Assembly: GCF_026559675.1 (NCBI RefSeq)
Contig: NZ_CP092891.1
Span: 2,542,001-2,606,000 of the forward strand
Length of the DNA: 64,000 nt
From: Microbacterium oxydans
GTDB lineage: Bacteria > Actinomycetota > Actinomycetes > Actinomycetales > Microbacteriaceae
Direction of reading: 5' to 3'
How positions within the stretch are numbered: the stretch's first letter is position 1; every line of letters begins with the position of its first letter. The position numbers were made by a program, and so were the translations under genes. Below are positions 7,394 to 18,357 of the stretch, one piece after another. The notes under the pieces are model-generated. The model saw nothing but the letters and a program-made list of their open reading frames with translations. It made no database searches and was not told the origin of the DNA.

Positions 7394-9169
7394 TCAGTCG
7401 AACTCTTCGATCCCCTGCAGGCGCACCTGCTCCAGGTCGAGGCGGGCGGAGATGCGACGCACGACGATGTCGTCCACCGTGCCGGCTCCGCGCAGCCCCA
7501 ACAGCACCTCGCGCTTGCGGTCGATGAGGGCGAGCTTGAGTCGCGTGTGCTCCTCATGCCGGATGAGGGGCGACCGCTGCGCGAGGTCGACATCGGTCGA
7601 GGTGGCGATGATCTGCAGGACCGAGCCGTCGATGGCATCCGTCTCCGCGATCCGCTCTGCGCCTCCGCTCGGCGCCGGATCGACCTCGGAGCCATCGGTC
7701 CCGGCGGTGCCCGCGCTCAGCGGATCCGGTTCGCCGAGCATCTCGTCGAGCGCGTCGGCCTCGGCGTCGACGAGCGCCTGCTCGCGCGCCAGCGATCGTG
7801 CGTTCGCGAACTCCAGCATCTGGTAGCCCTCGGAGCGCACGCGGTCGCGGACCTCCTGTCCGATCCCGTGCTCGGCGGCGAGGTCGTCCAGCGCCGCGAG
7901 CGCCGCACCGGAGATCGCGCGCTCCGCGAGCTCGTACTCCTCGTCCTCGACATGATCGGCCGGGAACCGCGCCCAGCGCACGATGGCCGGCAGCAGCATG
8001 CCCTGCACGAGCAGGCTCAGCATGATGACGCCCGCGGTGACGAACACGATCTCGTCGCGTCCGTTGATCTCTCCACCCTCGGTGATGGTCGTGGGGACGG
8101 AGAGCGCGATCGCGAGGGACACCGCGCCGCGCATCCCGGCGACGGTCGACACGGCGCGGGCGCGGGCTCGTGCGCCCGGCGCCGGCCGCGGACCGGTCTG
8201 GCGCTGGAACGGCACGTTGAGCAGCTGGAACAGGTAGCGCACGACCAGCAGGGTCGCCCAGACCGAGAGCGTGATGAGGACCAGACGCCCGATCGCCGCC
8301 GCCGAGATCTCGTGCACGACGTACTGCACCTCGAGGCCGATCAGCACGAACAGGGCGCCGTTGAGCAGGAAGACGCCGAACGGCCAGGCCGCATCCGCCT
8401 GCCTCCGGGAGGACGCGGTCGTCACCCGAGGGGACACGTACGCCACGATGAGTCCGGCCACGACGACCGCGAGCACACCGGACGCGTGCACCATCTCGGC
8501 GACGAGGAACGCCGTGAACGGGATCAGCAGCAGCGCGACGTTGATCACGATCGTCGACGAGGTGCGACGCAGCAGCAGGTAGCCGAGCGCCGCGATGACG
8601 ACACCGGCCGCGATGCCGCCCACGTAGGAGATCAGCACGTCGAGCGTGACCGACAGCGGGGTGATCTGGCCGCCGAGGGCGAGCGACACGGCGATGGCGT
8701 AGAGCACCAGGGCGGTGCCGTCGTTCGTCAGACTCTCGGCCTTGAGCTTCATGAACATGCGGCGCGGCAGCAGGCGGCCGAGGGCGGCCACAGCTGTGGC
8801 GTCCGGCGGGGCGACGGCCGCACCGAGGATGAGGGCGATCTCCCACGGCATCCCGAACAGCACGCCGATGCCGGCCACGGCGAACGCCGAGGCGACGACG
8901 AGGACCGTGCTCATCGGGAGGATGTAGCGGAAATCGCGGCGGATCGAGCGCAGCGACGTCGTCAGGCTCTCCCAGAACAGCATCACCGGGAGGAACAGCA
9001 GCAGGACCGTCTCCGGTGGCAGCTGCACCTCGCGCAGCTGCGGCACGAAGCCGAGCAGCAGCCCGAAGACGACGAGTACGAGCGGGAGCGCGAGGCGCAC
9101 GCGCGGGGCGATCAGGGTTCCGACGAGGATCGTGAGTCCGAGCAGGACGGTTACTTCGAGGCCTTCCAT
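7394..9169 (-). CDS. Na+/H+ antiporter, CPA1 (NhaP/NHE-like) family
   Basis: A 591-residue membrane protein exchanging cytoplasmic Na+ (or K+) for H+. About twelve hydrophobic segments occupy residues 1-400. Key CPA1 signatures are AVAPPDATAV (PPD at 121-123) and ESLTNDGTALVLY (ND at 149-150), the ion-binding Asp region. Later RGAVSLAIALSVP resembles the conserved Arg-containing helix. A hydrophilic C-terminal tail of about 180 residues, rich in Glu and Arg (ISGAALAALDDLAAEHG...), should be cytoplasmic and regulatory, as in other long bacterial NhaP proteins. GGGAGG lies just before the ATG. Transcribed toward metQ but probably a separate unit. Confidence 0.9.
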   Translation of the reverse strand: MEGLEVTVLLGLTILVGTLIAPRVRLALPLVLVVFGLLLGFVPQLREVQLPPETVLLLFLPVMLFWESLTTSLRSIRRDFRYILPMSTVLVVASAFAVAGIGVLFGMPWEIALILGAAVAPPDATAVAALGRLLPRRMFMKLKAESLTNDGTALVLYAIAVSLALGGQITPLSVTLDVLISYVGGIAAGVVIAALGYLLLRRTSSTIVINVALLLIPFTAFLVAEMVHASGVLAVVVAGLIVAYVSPRVTTASSRRQADAAWPFGVFLLNGALFVLIGLEVQYVVHEISAAAIGRLVLITLSVWATLLVVRYLFQLLNVPFQRQTGPRPAPGARARARAVSTVAGMRGAVSLAIALSVPTTITEGGEINGRDEIVFVTAGVIMLSLLVQGMLLPAIVRWARFPADHVEDEEYELAERAISGAALAALDDLAAEHGIGQEVRDRVRSEGYQMLEFANARSLAREQALVDAEADALDEMLGEPDPLSAGTAGTDGSEVDPAPSGGAERIAETDAIDGSVLQIIATSTDVDLAQRSPLIRHEEHTRLKLALIDRKREVLLGLRGAGTVDDIVVRRISARLDLEQVRLQGIEEFD

Positions 9170-9248
9170 CCTTACCTCCCAACAGCGATGAGAGAAGGAT
9201 ATTCCTCCGTCAGCCGATCTCGTCCGCGGAGTTGGTTCCGGTCATCGC

Positions 9249-9278
9249 TGGACACACTTTCCCATATGGGTATATGTT
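9249..9278 (+). promoter_or_regulatory. Promoter of the ArsR operon (leaderless)
   Basis: TGGACA (9249-9254), an 18-bp spacer and TATGTT (9273-9278) form a good -35/-10 pair. Six bases then separate it from the ATG at 9285, so the mRNA should begin at the start codon. Confidence 0.65.
9261..9270. promoter_or_regulatory. Candidate ArsR autorepression operator
   Basis: CCCATATGGG is a perfect 10-bp palindrome lying in the spacer between the -35 and -10 elements, a position where bound repressor would block RNA polymerase. Confidence 0.5.
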
Positions 9279-9284
9279 GCTTCC

Positions 9285-9623
9285 ATGGCACGAGCAGCGA
9301 CGACATCGGATGTGTTCAATGCGATCGCCGAGCCTCGGCGTCGGCAGATCCTGACGCTGCTGCGCGACGGCGAACGACCGGCGACCACACTGTCGGAGGA
9401 GTTGGGGTTGTCCCAGCCCGGCACGTCGAAGCATCTTCGCGTGCTCCGAGAAGTGGGCCTGGTCCGGGACCGCAGAGCGGGCAAGCAGCGCCTCTACGCT
9501 CTGGACGCCCGGGGCCTGCGATCGGTGCACGAGTGGTCAGGCGGATTCGAGCGGTTCTGGAGCGAGAGCTTCGACCGACTCGACGCGTATGTGCAGGAAC
9601 TCAAGAACGAGAGGCAGGACTAG
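9285..9623 (+). CDS. ArsR family transcriptional regulator
   Basis: A 112-residue winged-helix protein: FNAIAEPRRRQILTLLRDGE, then the HTH TTLSEELGLSQPGTSKHLRVL (around 38-58) and the wing RDRRAGKQRLYALDA. It lacks the ELCVC-type metal site of ArsR/SmtB metal sensors, so it belongs to the group found beside SRPBCC (AHSA1) genes. It is first of three close genes, with the SRPBCC gene starting 3 bp after its stop. It probably represses this operon through the palindrome in its own promoter. Confidence 0.92.
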   Translation: MARAATTSDVFNAIAEPRRRQILTLLRDGERPATTLSEELGLSQPGTSKHLRVLREVGLVRDRRAGKQRLYALDARGLRSVHEWSGGFERFWSESFDRLDAYVQELKNERQD

Positions 9624-9626
9624 CGG

Positions 9627-10121
9627 ATGCAGAAAGCACGAGGAGAGACACCGACCGCCGACCGGGAGATCGTGATCTCGAGGGTGATCGACGCTCCGCG
9701 AGAGCTGGTGTTCGAGGCGTTCACGGAGGTGCGGCACCTCTCGCAGTGGTGGGGGCCCACCGGCTTCACCACCACCACGCGATCGTTCGAGTTCCGTGTC
9801 GGCAGCGAATGGGTGTTCGTGATGCACGGCCCCGACGGCACCGACTACCCCGAGTGGATCGCGTGGACGGCGATCGAGCCTCCGTCCCGGATCGCCCTGC
9901 GGCACGGCGAGCATCGCGACGACCCCGAGGCATTCGAGTCGATCCTCACGTTCACGGCCGACGGGGAGACGACCCGGATCGAGATGATCACCGTTTTCGC
10001 GACCCCGGAGCTGCGTGACGCGGCGATCGAGAAGCACGGCGCGATCGAGGGTGGACGGCAGACGCTGGCGAGTCTCGCCGCCTACGTCGGCGAGCTCGTG
10101 CGGAAAGGACACCGGGGCTGA
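9627..10121 (+). CDS. SRPBCC (AHSA1/START-like) domain protein
   Basis: A 164-residue single SRPBCC domain, a ligand-binding helix-grip fold. Typical motifs are ISRVIDAPRELVFEAFTEVRHLSQWWGP (residues 13-40), WVFVMHGPDGTDYPEWIAWTAIEPPSRI and the C-terminal helix GGRQTLASLAAYV. It is coupled to an ArsR regulator upstream and its stop overlaps the ATG of the next gene by one base. Members of this group are often found in ArsR-SRPBCC pairs; the ligand is unknown. Confidence 0.9.
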   Translation: MQKARGETPTADREIVISRVIDAPRELVFEAFTEVRHLSQWWGPTGFTTTTRSFEFRVGSEWVFVMHGPDGTDYPEWIAWTAIEPPSRIALRHGEHRDDPEAFESILTFTADGETTRIEMITVFATPELRDAAIEKHGAIEGGRQTLASLAAYVGELVRKGHRG

Positions 10122-10727
10122 TGGCGGGCACAGTGTTCTTCAGCGTCTCGATGTCGCTGGACGGCTACATCGCCCCCGACTCCCCCGACGAGCTGATGGG
10201 GAAGCAGTGGATGGAGCTGCAGAAATGGGTGTTCCGGCAGCGGCACTTCCGGGAGAACCTGAAGCTCGGCGACGGCGGGGAGGAAGGACGCGACAACGAC
10301 ATCGTGCGCGAGACCTTCGAGCGCACCGGCGCGAGCGTGATGGGCAAGCGCATGTTCGACGCCGGCGAGCACGCCTGGCCGGACGATCCCCCGTTCCACA
10401 CTCCGGTCTTCGTCGTGACGCACGAGGAGCGCGCTCCATGGGAGCGACAGGGGGGAACCACGTTCCACTTCGTGAACGACGGCATCGAATCGGCAGTGGA
10501 ACGCGCGCGGGCAGCCGCGGGCGCGCGCGACGTGCGTATCGCGGGCGGCGCCGCGACGATCGTGCAGTGTCTCGACGCCGGCCTGGTGGACGAGTTCCAT
10601 GTCGCCGTCTCGCCCGTGCTGTTCGGCAGCGGCATCCGCCTCTTCGACGGCGTGGATGCGGAACGGGTGGCGCTGGAGCTGAAGAGCGCGGAGCCTTCGC
10701 CGAACACCACGCACCTTCGCTATAGGG

Positions 10728-10747
<20 letters not shown>
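10121..10747 (+). CDS. Dihydrofolate reductase-like (RibD C-terminal) family protein
   Basis: A 208-residue protein of the DHFR/RibD-C fold. It begins with VFFSVSMSLDGYIAPDSPDELMG, continues with GASVMGKRMFDAGEHAWPDDPPFHTPVFVVTHE and the NADPH-binding stretch VRIAGGAATIVQCLDAGLVDEFHV, then SPVLFGSGIRLFDG. These are standard for the small DHFR-like reductases common in actinobacteria; they are not the essential FolA. Third gene of the ArsR operon, coupled by a 1-bp overlap. Its last 20 bp overlap the convergent ABC-F gene. Substrate unknown. Confidence 0.9.
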
Positions 10748-12551
<1,804 letters not shown>

Positions 12552-12611
12552 GTTCCCTCCAGGGTAGCCGCGCGCGGTGGGCGCCACGGCCGTCCTCGGC
12601 TCCACCCGACC

Positions 12612-12617
12612 TAAGAT
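12612..12617 (+). promoter_or_regulatory. -10 element of the spermidine-synthase-like gene (leaderless)
   Basis: TAAGAT followed by six bases and the GTG at 12624; no Shine-Dalgarno sequence can fit. Confidence 0.55.
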
Positions 12618-12623
12618 CGACTG

Positions 12624-13565
12624 GTGCCAAGGAATCGCCGGGTGTTCTCGCTCATGCTCGATGACCGCAGGGCGAAGCTGATGCAGTCGAAACGGCGACC
12701 CGGTCGCTACGAACTCAGCGTCGACGGGATTCCGCAGTCCGTCGTCTCGATGACGGAGCCCACCGACCTCGAATACGCGTACATCCAGCACATCGCCCGG
12801 GCGATGGATGCCGCGGCGGAGCCCGGTGCGCCGCTGTTCACCGTGCATCTGGGCGCCGGAGCCCTCACGCTGGCGCGCTATGTCGAGGCCACGCGCACCG
12901 GATCGCCTCAACTCGTCGTCGAGTTCGAACCCGCTCTCTACGAAGCGGTGATCGCCGCGCTGCCGCTGCCCGCCGGCACGGATCTGCGGGTCATCTTCGG
13001 CGACGCACGAGCGGTGGCGGACGCGGAACTTCCGGGCGAGGAGCTTCCGGGCGAGGAGCGATCGCCCCTGCCGTCCTCCCCGTCCCCCGCGCTCGGCGCC
13101 GCAGCCACCGGTCGCACCGCGGTCGACACCGACTGGGTGGATGCGCGCTTCACCGTCGTCGATCTCTGGGACGCCGCCGTCATCCGGCATCGCGTGGCCA
13201 GCCAGGAGTTCTACCGCCGCGTCGCCGCGCGCTCGGCAGCAGACGGCGTCGTGGCGGTGAACCTGCTCGATGGGCATCCGTTCGAGTACTCACGACGGCA
13301 GGCGGCCACCCTGAGCACCGTGTTCGATCACCTCGCCGTCGTCCTCGACGCCGAGCCGAACGATGATGAAGGACCCCTCGGCAACGTCGTCATCTTCGCG
13401 AGCGACGAGCCGCTGCCCGTCGTGACGACCCCGGAGCTCCTCGGCACACCGCAGCCCCACATGCTCCACGGCGATTCGCTGCGGTCGTGGATCGGCGAGG
13501 CGCGCATCATGACCGACGCCGACGGCACCGACTCCCCCGACCCCGACGACCCGATCTGGAACTAG
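12624..13565 (+). CDS. Spermidine-synthase-like methyltransferase-fold protein
   Basis: A 313-residue protein with a SpeE-like Rossmann core. Seen: LEYAYIQHIARAMDA, the glycine-rich loop TVHLGAGALTLARYV (around residues 73-87), VVEFEPALYEAV where an acidic residue would contact the cofactor, and LRVIFGDARAV. The two active-site Asp of genuine spermidine synthases are not obvious, so polyamine synthesis is doubtful. Many actinobacteria carry such a protein of unknown role. An insertion after residue 135 contains a 15-bp tandem duplication giving ELPGEELPGEE. The GTG start is supported by its adjacent -10. Confidence 0.8.
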   Translation: MPRNRRVFSLMLDDRRAKLMQSKRRPGRYELSVDGIPQSVVSMTEPTDLEYAYIQHIARAMDAAAEPGAPLFTVHLGAGALTLARYVEATRTGSPQLVVEFEPALYEAVIAALPLPAGTDLRVIFGDARAVADAELPGEELPGEERSPLPSSPSPALGAAATGRTAVDTDWVDARFTVVDLWDAAVIRHRVASQEFYRRVAARSAADGVVAVNLLDGHPFEYSRRQAATLSTVFDHLAVVLDAEPNDDEGPLGNVVIFASDEPLPVVTTPELLGTPQPHMLHGDSLRSWIGEARIMTDADGTDSPDPDDPIWN

Positions 13566-13631
13566 CGCTCAGCTCGCGGGAGCCCTTCCCTCGGATCGGC
13601 GGGCCGGTGTCGATCGGATGCCGGAATCCCG

Positions 13632-13647
13632 GTGAACATAGTTTCGA
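13632..13647. promoter_or_regulatory. Candidate LexA (SOS) box upstream of the DUF222-HNH gene
   Basis: GTGAACATAGTTTCGA agrees at 9 of 12 defined positions with the actinobacterial box TCGAAC-N4-GTTCGA. It lies 29 bp before the ATG and overlaps a possible -10 (TAGTTT, 13639-13644). The match is degenerate. Confidence 0.35.
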
Positions 13648-13676
13648 ATGTCGGTGGTCCGTGATGGACTGAAGTC

Positions 13677-15050
13677 ATGACAGCACTGCTCGACGCGACG
13701 GATTCCCAGATGGCGATGCTCGCCGATCTGGTGGCGTCGCTCGAGGCGGCGAAATCGACGTTGAGCAGCATGCAGGCGGCCCGCGACGGCATGCTCGCGA
13801 TGGCCGGGCGCCTCGCGGTCGACATCGCTCGTGAGGCCGCGCATCCTGACCATGGCGACATGGCGATCCGCACGGTCGCCGCCGAGATCGGTGCGGCGCA
13901 GCATGTGAGCGACCGCACGATCGAGCGGAGGATGGCCGAGGCTTCCTGGCTGGTCGAGCGGTTCCCGACGGTGTGGGAGGCGCAGGGCGAAGGACGGATC
14001 AGCGCGGCGCATTCGCGGGTGATCGTCGACGCGGGAGCGCATCTCGACGATGCCGAGGATCGCGCCGCGTATGCCGCGGAAGTGGTGGAGCTCGCCGCGA
14101 CGGAGTCTCCGAATCGTCTGCGCCGGATCGCACGGCGGCTTGCCGAACGGTTCCAGGAACGCAGCATCACCGAGCGGCATCTCGATGCGCGCGCCCAGCG
14201 GCGGGTGTGGGTGAAAGACCTCGACGACGGGATGGCCGAGCTCGGAGCGCGGGGACCCGCCGTCCTCCTGCACGGGATGCTCGACCGTCTGTCGCAGATG
14301 GCGCATGCGGTGAAGGAGGAGAACGGCAGGGCGGCGAAGCATGCCGGCGCCGATCCCGGTGCCGATCCCGGTGCTGATCCCCGCGCCGCTGCCGGCACCG
14401 CTGCTGGCACCGCACAGCCTCCCGTGGATGAGCGGACGATCGACCAGCTGCGCGCCGACCTGCTCGCCGATCTCGTGCTCACCGGAACCCCTGTGGGGCA
14501 TGACACGACGGACGGACTGCTGAGCGAGATCCGCGCCAGGGTCGAGGTCACGGTGCCGGTGCTCACCCTGATGGACGATGGCTCCTCGCCGACGTCTCCT
14601 CCTGCCGAGCTCGACGGCGTGACACCGATCGATACGGCGACCGCTCGGACGCTCGCGGGCTCGGCGACGGGCTGGGAGCGCGTGCTGACGCATCCGATCT
14701 CGGGCGGGCTGCTCGCGGTAGACCGCTACCGTCCGGGTGAGCAGCTACGACGGCACCTCCGCGCGCGAGACCAGCGCTGCCGGTTCCCCGGATGCGGGAT
14801 CGCGGCGCGGAAGTGCGACCTCGACCACAATCATGCGGCATCGGCAGGCGGTGCCACCGCGGATGGGAACCTCTCCGCGTTCTGTCGACGACATCACATG
14901 CTCAAGCACCACTCCCCCTGGCACGTCGAACAGCGCCCGGGCGGCGTGCTGGCGTGGACGAGTCCGACGGGTCGCGCGTACATCGACCGCCCGCCACCGC
15001 AGCACACGGTGACCTTCACGAGCGCCGACGAGATGCCCGTTCCGTTCTGA
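13677..15050 (+). CDS. DUF222 / HNH endonuclease domain protein (13E12 type)
   Basis: A 457-residue protein with an N-terminal alpha-helical DUF222 region (about 20-330) and a C-terminal HNH nuclease domain. The HNH part shows C368-x4-C373, then D383-H384, N398, and C403-x2-H406, a zinc-finger-supported beta-beta-alpha metal site. Between the domains is a low-complexity linker with repeated GADP (12-bp units) and AGTA units. In M. tuberculosis the related 13E12 repeat proteins are multi-copy and some belong to the LexA regulon. No intron, intein or toxin-type partner is visible. Whether this copy cuts DNA is unknown. Confidence 0.9.
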   Translation: MTALLDATDSQMAMLADLVASLEAAKSTLSSMQAARDGMLAMAGRLAVDIAREAAHPDHGDMAIRTVAAEIGAAQHVSDRTIERRMAEASWLVERFPTVWEAQGEGRISAAHSRVIVDAGAHLDDAEDRAAYAAEVVELAATESPNRLRRIARRLAERFQERSITERHLDARAQRRVWVKDLDDGMAELGARGPAVLLHGMLDRLSQMAHAVKEENGRAAKHAGADPGADPGADPRAAAGTAAGTAQPPVDERTIDQLRADLLADLVLTGTPVGHDTTDGLLSEIRARVEVTVPVLTLMDDGSSPTSPPAELDGVTPIDTATARTLAGSATGWERVLTHPISGGLLAVDRYRPGEQLRRHLRARDQRCRFPGCGIAARKCDLDHNHAASAGGATADGNLSAFCRRHHMLKHHSPWHVEQRPGGVLAWTSPTGRAYIDRPPPQHTVTFTSADEMPVPF

Positions 15051-15130
15051 GCAGCGCCTGGAGTCGGCGCATCATCCGGGTTCCGGAATCACCGGCAGAC
15101 GGCGAATAGGGTGTGAGCCGGGGGGATTCG

Positions 15131-15727
15131 ATGGACCACGACCACACAGCAGAGGCCGGAGCTCCGGTGAGGACGGAAGGCGGCTGCTGCATCTTCGTCA
15201 ACGGCCTCCCCGGATCCGGCAAGTCCACCTACGCACGGAAGTTCGTCAACGCCCGGCGCGGATGGCTCAACCTCGACGTCGATCTGTTGCGCGGACTCCT
15301 GGGTACGGCCTCGGTGGACTTCGTTCAGGCCGGTGCCGAGGTCCAGCCGCTCGCCCTGGCCGTCCTCAGGGAGCAGATCGCCTCCGGAGGCAACGTGATC
15401 TTCCCACAGCTCTTCTTCATCCCCGCGGAGGCCTCCGCGTTCGAGGACGCGGTCCTGGCGAGCGGCGGAAGGATACGACGCACGCTGCTCCGCGAGGATG
15501 TCGACGAGTGCTGGCGCCGCGTCGAGGCGCGGGCACGACAGGCTCCCACCGACTCCGTGGAGCGCGGGATCCTCGCCCTGCTCACGGACGCCGGCGGCGT
15601 CGCCGAGCTGGAGCGGATGGAGCGGCAGCTGTCCGCGTGGTCGGACCTCGCCGATCCACTCGTCCTCATCACCGCGGCGACGCCCCACGAAGAGCTCGCG
15701 GCGCTCGCGACCACCCCTCATCCCTGA
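15131..15727 (+). CDS. P-loop kinase / AAA-type ATPase
   Basis: A 198-residue small P-loop protein. Walker A is NGLPGSGKST (near residues 24-33) directly after GGCCIFV. LNLDVDLLRGLLG resembles the acceptor-binding DxD/DxxR segment of nucleoside- or sugar-kinase-like P-loop proteins, and RRTLLREDVDECWRRVEAR resembles a lid. The ATG at 15131 is preferred over the in-frame GTG at 15113 because GGGGGG (15120-15125) precedes it and TAGGGT (15107-15112) immediately before the GTG looks like a -10 box. Substrate unknown; chloramphenicol-phosphotransferase- or zeta-toxin-like folds are alternatives. Confidence 0.75.
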   Translation: MDHDHTAEAGAPVRTEGGCCIFVNGLPGSGKSTYARKFVNARRGWLNLDVDLLRGLLGTASVDFVQAGAEVQPLALAVLREQIASGGNVIFPQLFFIPAEASAFEDAVLASGGRIRRTLLREDVDECWRRVEARARQAPTDSVERGILALLTDAGGVAELERMERQLSAWSDLADPLVLITAATPHEELAALATTPHP

Positions 15728-15731
15728 CACG

Positions 15732-15767
15732 ACGAACCGCCCGGACCCGAAGGCCCGGACGGTTCGT
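15732..15767. terminator. Convergent terminator with UUCG tetraloop
   Basis: A 16-bp stem begins and ends with ACGAACCG/CGGTTCGT and closes on a UUCG tetraloop in the minus-strand transcript, with two G-U pairs. It follows the stop of the sugar-binding protein gene by 43 bp and also lies 5 bp after the stop of the + strand kinase gene, so it can serve both. No U tract is present, as is usual in high-GC actinobacteria. Next to it is a 15-bp tandem duplication (15769-15800). Confidence 0.75.
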
Positions 15768-15809
15768 GTGTCCGCGTGGACGGTGTCCGCGTGGACGGTG
15801 TCGTGAGAC

Positions 15810-16928
15810 TTACTGGTACGACTTCACGATCTCGAGGAGGCTCGGGACGTTGGCGTAAGCCTCGGCCGCGTTCTCCTTCGTGACGATGATCGGGTCGAGC
15901 AGGTAGGCCGGAACGACCTTCACGCCGTTGTCGTACTGCTCGGTGTCGTTGACGTCGACCTTCTCGCCCTTCTGGAGCTGGCCGACCATCTTGATGGACT
16001 GCTCGACGAGGAGCGTGGTGTCCTTGTTGATCGTGGAGTACTGGATGCCCTCCATGATCGACTTGACCGACTCGACCTCGGAGTCCTGACCGGTGACGAC
16101 CGGGACATCCTTGCCGGCGCCCTGCACCGAGGTGATGATGGCGCGAGCGAGCGTGTCGTTCGGGGACAGGACGCCGTCCAGCGTCGCCGAGCTGTAGGTC
16201 GACGTGAGGAGCGAGTCCATGCGGCGCTGTGCGTTCTCCGCCTTCCAGCCCTCGGTCGCCGTCTGGGCGATCTCGGTCTGGCCGGAGACGACCTTCAGCG
16301 TGCCGTCGTCGATCTTCGGCTGCAGCACGTCCATCGCACCGTTGAAGAACACGGCGGAGTTCGCGTCATCCGGAGAACCCGAGAACAGCTCGATGTTGTA
16401 CGGAGCCTCGTGGCCCGCGCGCTCGGCGAGGCCGTCGAGCAGAGCCTGGCCCTGCAGCTGACCGACCTTGAAGTTGTCGAACGCGACGTAGTAGTCGACG
16501 GCCTCCGTGTTCTCGATCAGACGGTCGTAGGCGATGACGGTGACGCCGGCGTCGCGGGCTGCCTCGACCTGCGTCGCGAGCTGCTTGCCGTCCTTGGCAC
16601 CGATGATGATGACCTTGGCGCCACCGGTGACCATCGCCTGGATCTGGTTCTGCTGCTCGGCGACCGTGTTGCTGGCGGGCGCGTACTGCACGTCCGGCTT
16701 GAATCCGGCCTTGGTCAGGCCGTCCGTGAACAGCTGACCGGCGAGGACCCAGTTCTCCGAGGTCTTGTCCGGGAGGGCGACACCGATCGTGGCGTCGGCG
16801 GCGAAGCCCTTGGCGGTCTCCTCCCCCGCTCCGGATCCGGTGTCACCGCCGCGCTCCGAGGAGCAGCCGGTGAGGGCGAAGGCGCCCGCGACGACAAGCG
16901 CTGTCGCCGACAGAAGAATCTTCTTCAT
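15810..16928 (-). CDS. chvE: Multiple-monosaccharide ABC transporter substrate-binding lipoprotein (ChvE type)
   Basis: A 372-residue periplasmic-binding-protein-1 family lipoprotein. Signal MKKILLSATALVVAGAFA is followed by lipobox LTGC with C22. Mature motifs include IGVALPDKTSENWVLAG, QNQIQAMVTGGAKVIIIGAKDG and VIAYDRLIENTEAVDYYVAFDN, typical of the ChvE/XylF group binding arabinose, galactose, glucose or xylose. The operon partners (MmsA-like ATPase, MmsB-like permease) support this group over ribose RbsB. It is the last gene of the operon and is preceded by a small hairpin, 16964-16978. Confidence 0.88.
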   Translation of the reverse strand: MKKILLSATALVVAGAFALTGCSSERGGDTGSGAGEETAKGFAADATIGVALPDKTSENWVLAGQLFTDGLTKAGFKPDVQYAPASNTVAEQQNQIQAMVTGGAKVIIIGAKDGKQLATQVEAARDAGVTVIAYDRLIENTEAVDYYVAFDNFKVGQLQGQALLDGLAERAGHEAPYNIELFSGSPDDANSAVFFNGAMDVLQPKIDDGTLKVVSGQTEIAQTATEGWKAENAQRRMDSLLTSTYSSATLDGVLSPNDTLARAIITSVQGAGKDVPVVTGQDSEVESVKSIMEGIQYSTINKDTTLLVEQSIKMVGQLQKGEKVDVNDTEQYDNGVKVVPAYLLDPIIVTKENAAEAYANVPSLLEIVKSYQ

Positions 16929-16963
16929 GTGATCTCTTTCTCTGGTGTGTGAAGGTCTCGTCA

Positions 16964-16978
16964 CGCGTGCGGCACGCG
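16964..16978. repeat. Hairpin between the permease and sugar-binding protein genes
   Basis: CGCGTGCGGCACGCG has 7-bp arms. It may protect the chvE mRNA 5' side after processing, raising binding-protein output over the permease. Confidence 0.4.
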
Positions 16979-16987
16979 ATTCGACCC

Positions 16988-18357
16988 CTACTTTCCGCGC
17001 GTCTCGTCGACGGCGGGGGCTTCGTACTTCTGGCTGGTGGGGTAGTTCGTCTTCGTCGGATCGAAGGTGTCGGTCGCGGGGTCCTGCTTGCGACCGAAGC
17101 GACGGGTCAGGAACCCGGTGATCGACGGGCGGCCCTGCTGCTTGTTCCAGACGTCGACGCCGACGGCGAAGAGCAGCACGAGACCCTTGATCATCGAGAC
17201 CACGTCGGCACCGGCACCCAGCAGCGCCAGACCGTTGTTCAGGAACGCCATCACGAGACCACCGATGATCGAGCCGATCACGGTGCCGATGCCGCCCGAG
17301 ACGGCCGCGCCACCGATGAACACCGAGGCGATCGCGTCGAGCTCCCACCCGTTGCCGTCCTGAGGGCCGGAGGCGGTGGCGCGTGCGACATAGATCATGC
17401 CGGCGAGCGAGGCGAGGACCGACATGTTCATCATCACGAAGAAGTCGACCCAGCGGTCCTTCACACCCGAGAGGCGGGCGGCCTGGCGGTTGCCACCGAC
17501 CGCGTAGATGTGCCGGCCGAAGACCGTGTTGTTCGTGATGAACGAGTACAGGATGACGAGGGCGAGCAGGATGATGCCCGAGATCGGGAAGCTGGTGCCC
17601 TCACGACCGGTCGCGAACAGCCAGCCGGCGACGAGGATCACGACGGAGATCAGCACGACCTTGGTGACGCTCACCCAGAGCGGCGCCATGTCGGCCCCCA
17701 TCTTGTGCTGGATGCGACGGGTGCGGATCTCCCAGAACACGATCCAGGCGACGCCGAGGAGGGCGAGGAGCATGGTGAGCACGTTGAAGGGCACCGGGAT
17801 GAACGACAGCTCCGGAAGATACCCGGCGCCGATGACCTTGAAGCCCTGCGGCACCGGAATCGACTGCGAGTCGCCGACCCACTGGTTCGCCCCGCGGAAG
17901 AACAGCATGCCGGCCAGCGTCACGATGAACGCGGGTACTCCGACGTACGCGACCCAGAAGCCCTGCCAGGCGCCCACGAGCACGCCGACACCGAGGCCGA
18001 GCAGGACACCGAGCGGCCAGGGGAGGTTCCAGTCCGCCATCGCCTTCGCGACCACGATGCCCGTGAACGCGGCGACCGAGCCGACCGACAGGTCGATGTG
18101 CCCCATGATGATGACCATCACCATGCCGATCGCGAGGATCAGGATGTAGGAGTACTGGTTGACGACGTTGATCAGGTTGCCCGAGGAGAGCGTGAGGCCG
18201 GTGCCCTTGAAGATCCAGGTCAGCACCTGGAAGACGACGAGGATCACGACGAGGCTGCCGAGGATGCCGAACTGGCGGAGGGTCGACTGCCCGCCGCCGA
18301 ACATCTTCGTGATGTCCTTGAAGTGGAAGCCGCGCTTCGTTGCGGTGGTGTCGGTGG

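Noticed and set aside
7547..10018. Open frame of 823 codons on the + strand across the antiporter gene and the ArsR operon
   Set aside because: Composition is that of a shadow frame and it conflicts with four well-supported genes.
12624..13565. Genuine spermidine synthase
   Set aside because: The fold is similar but the active-site Asp pair is not evident and no polyamine gene is adjacent.
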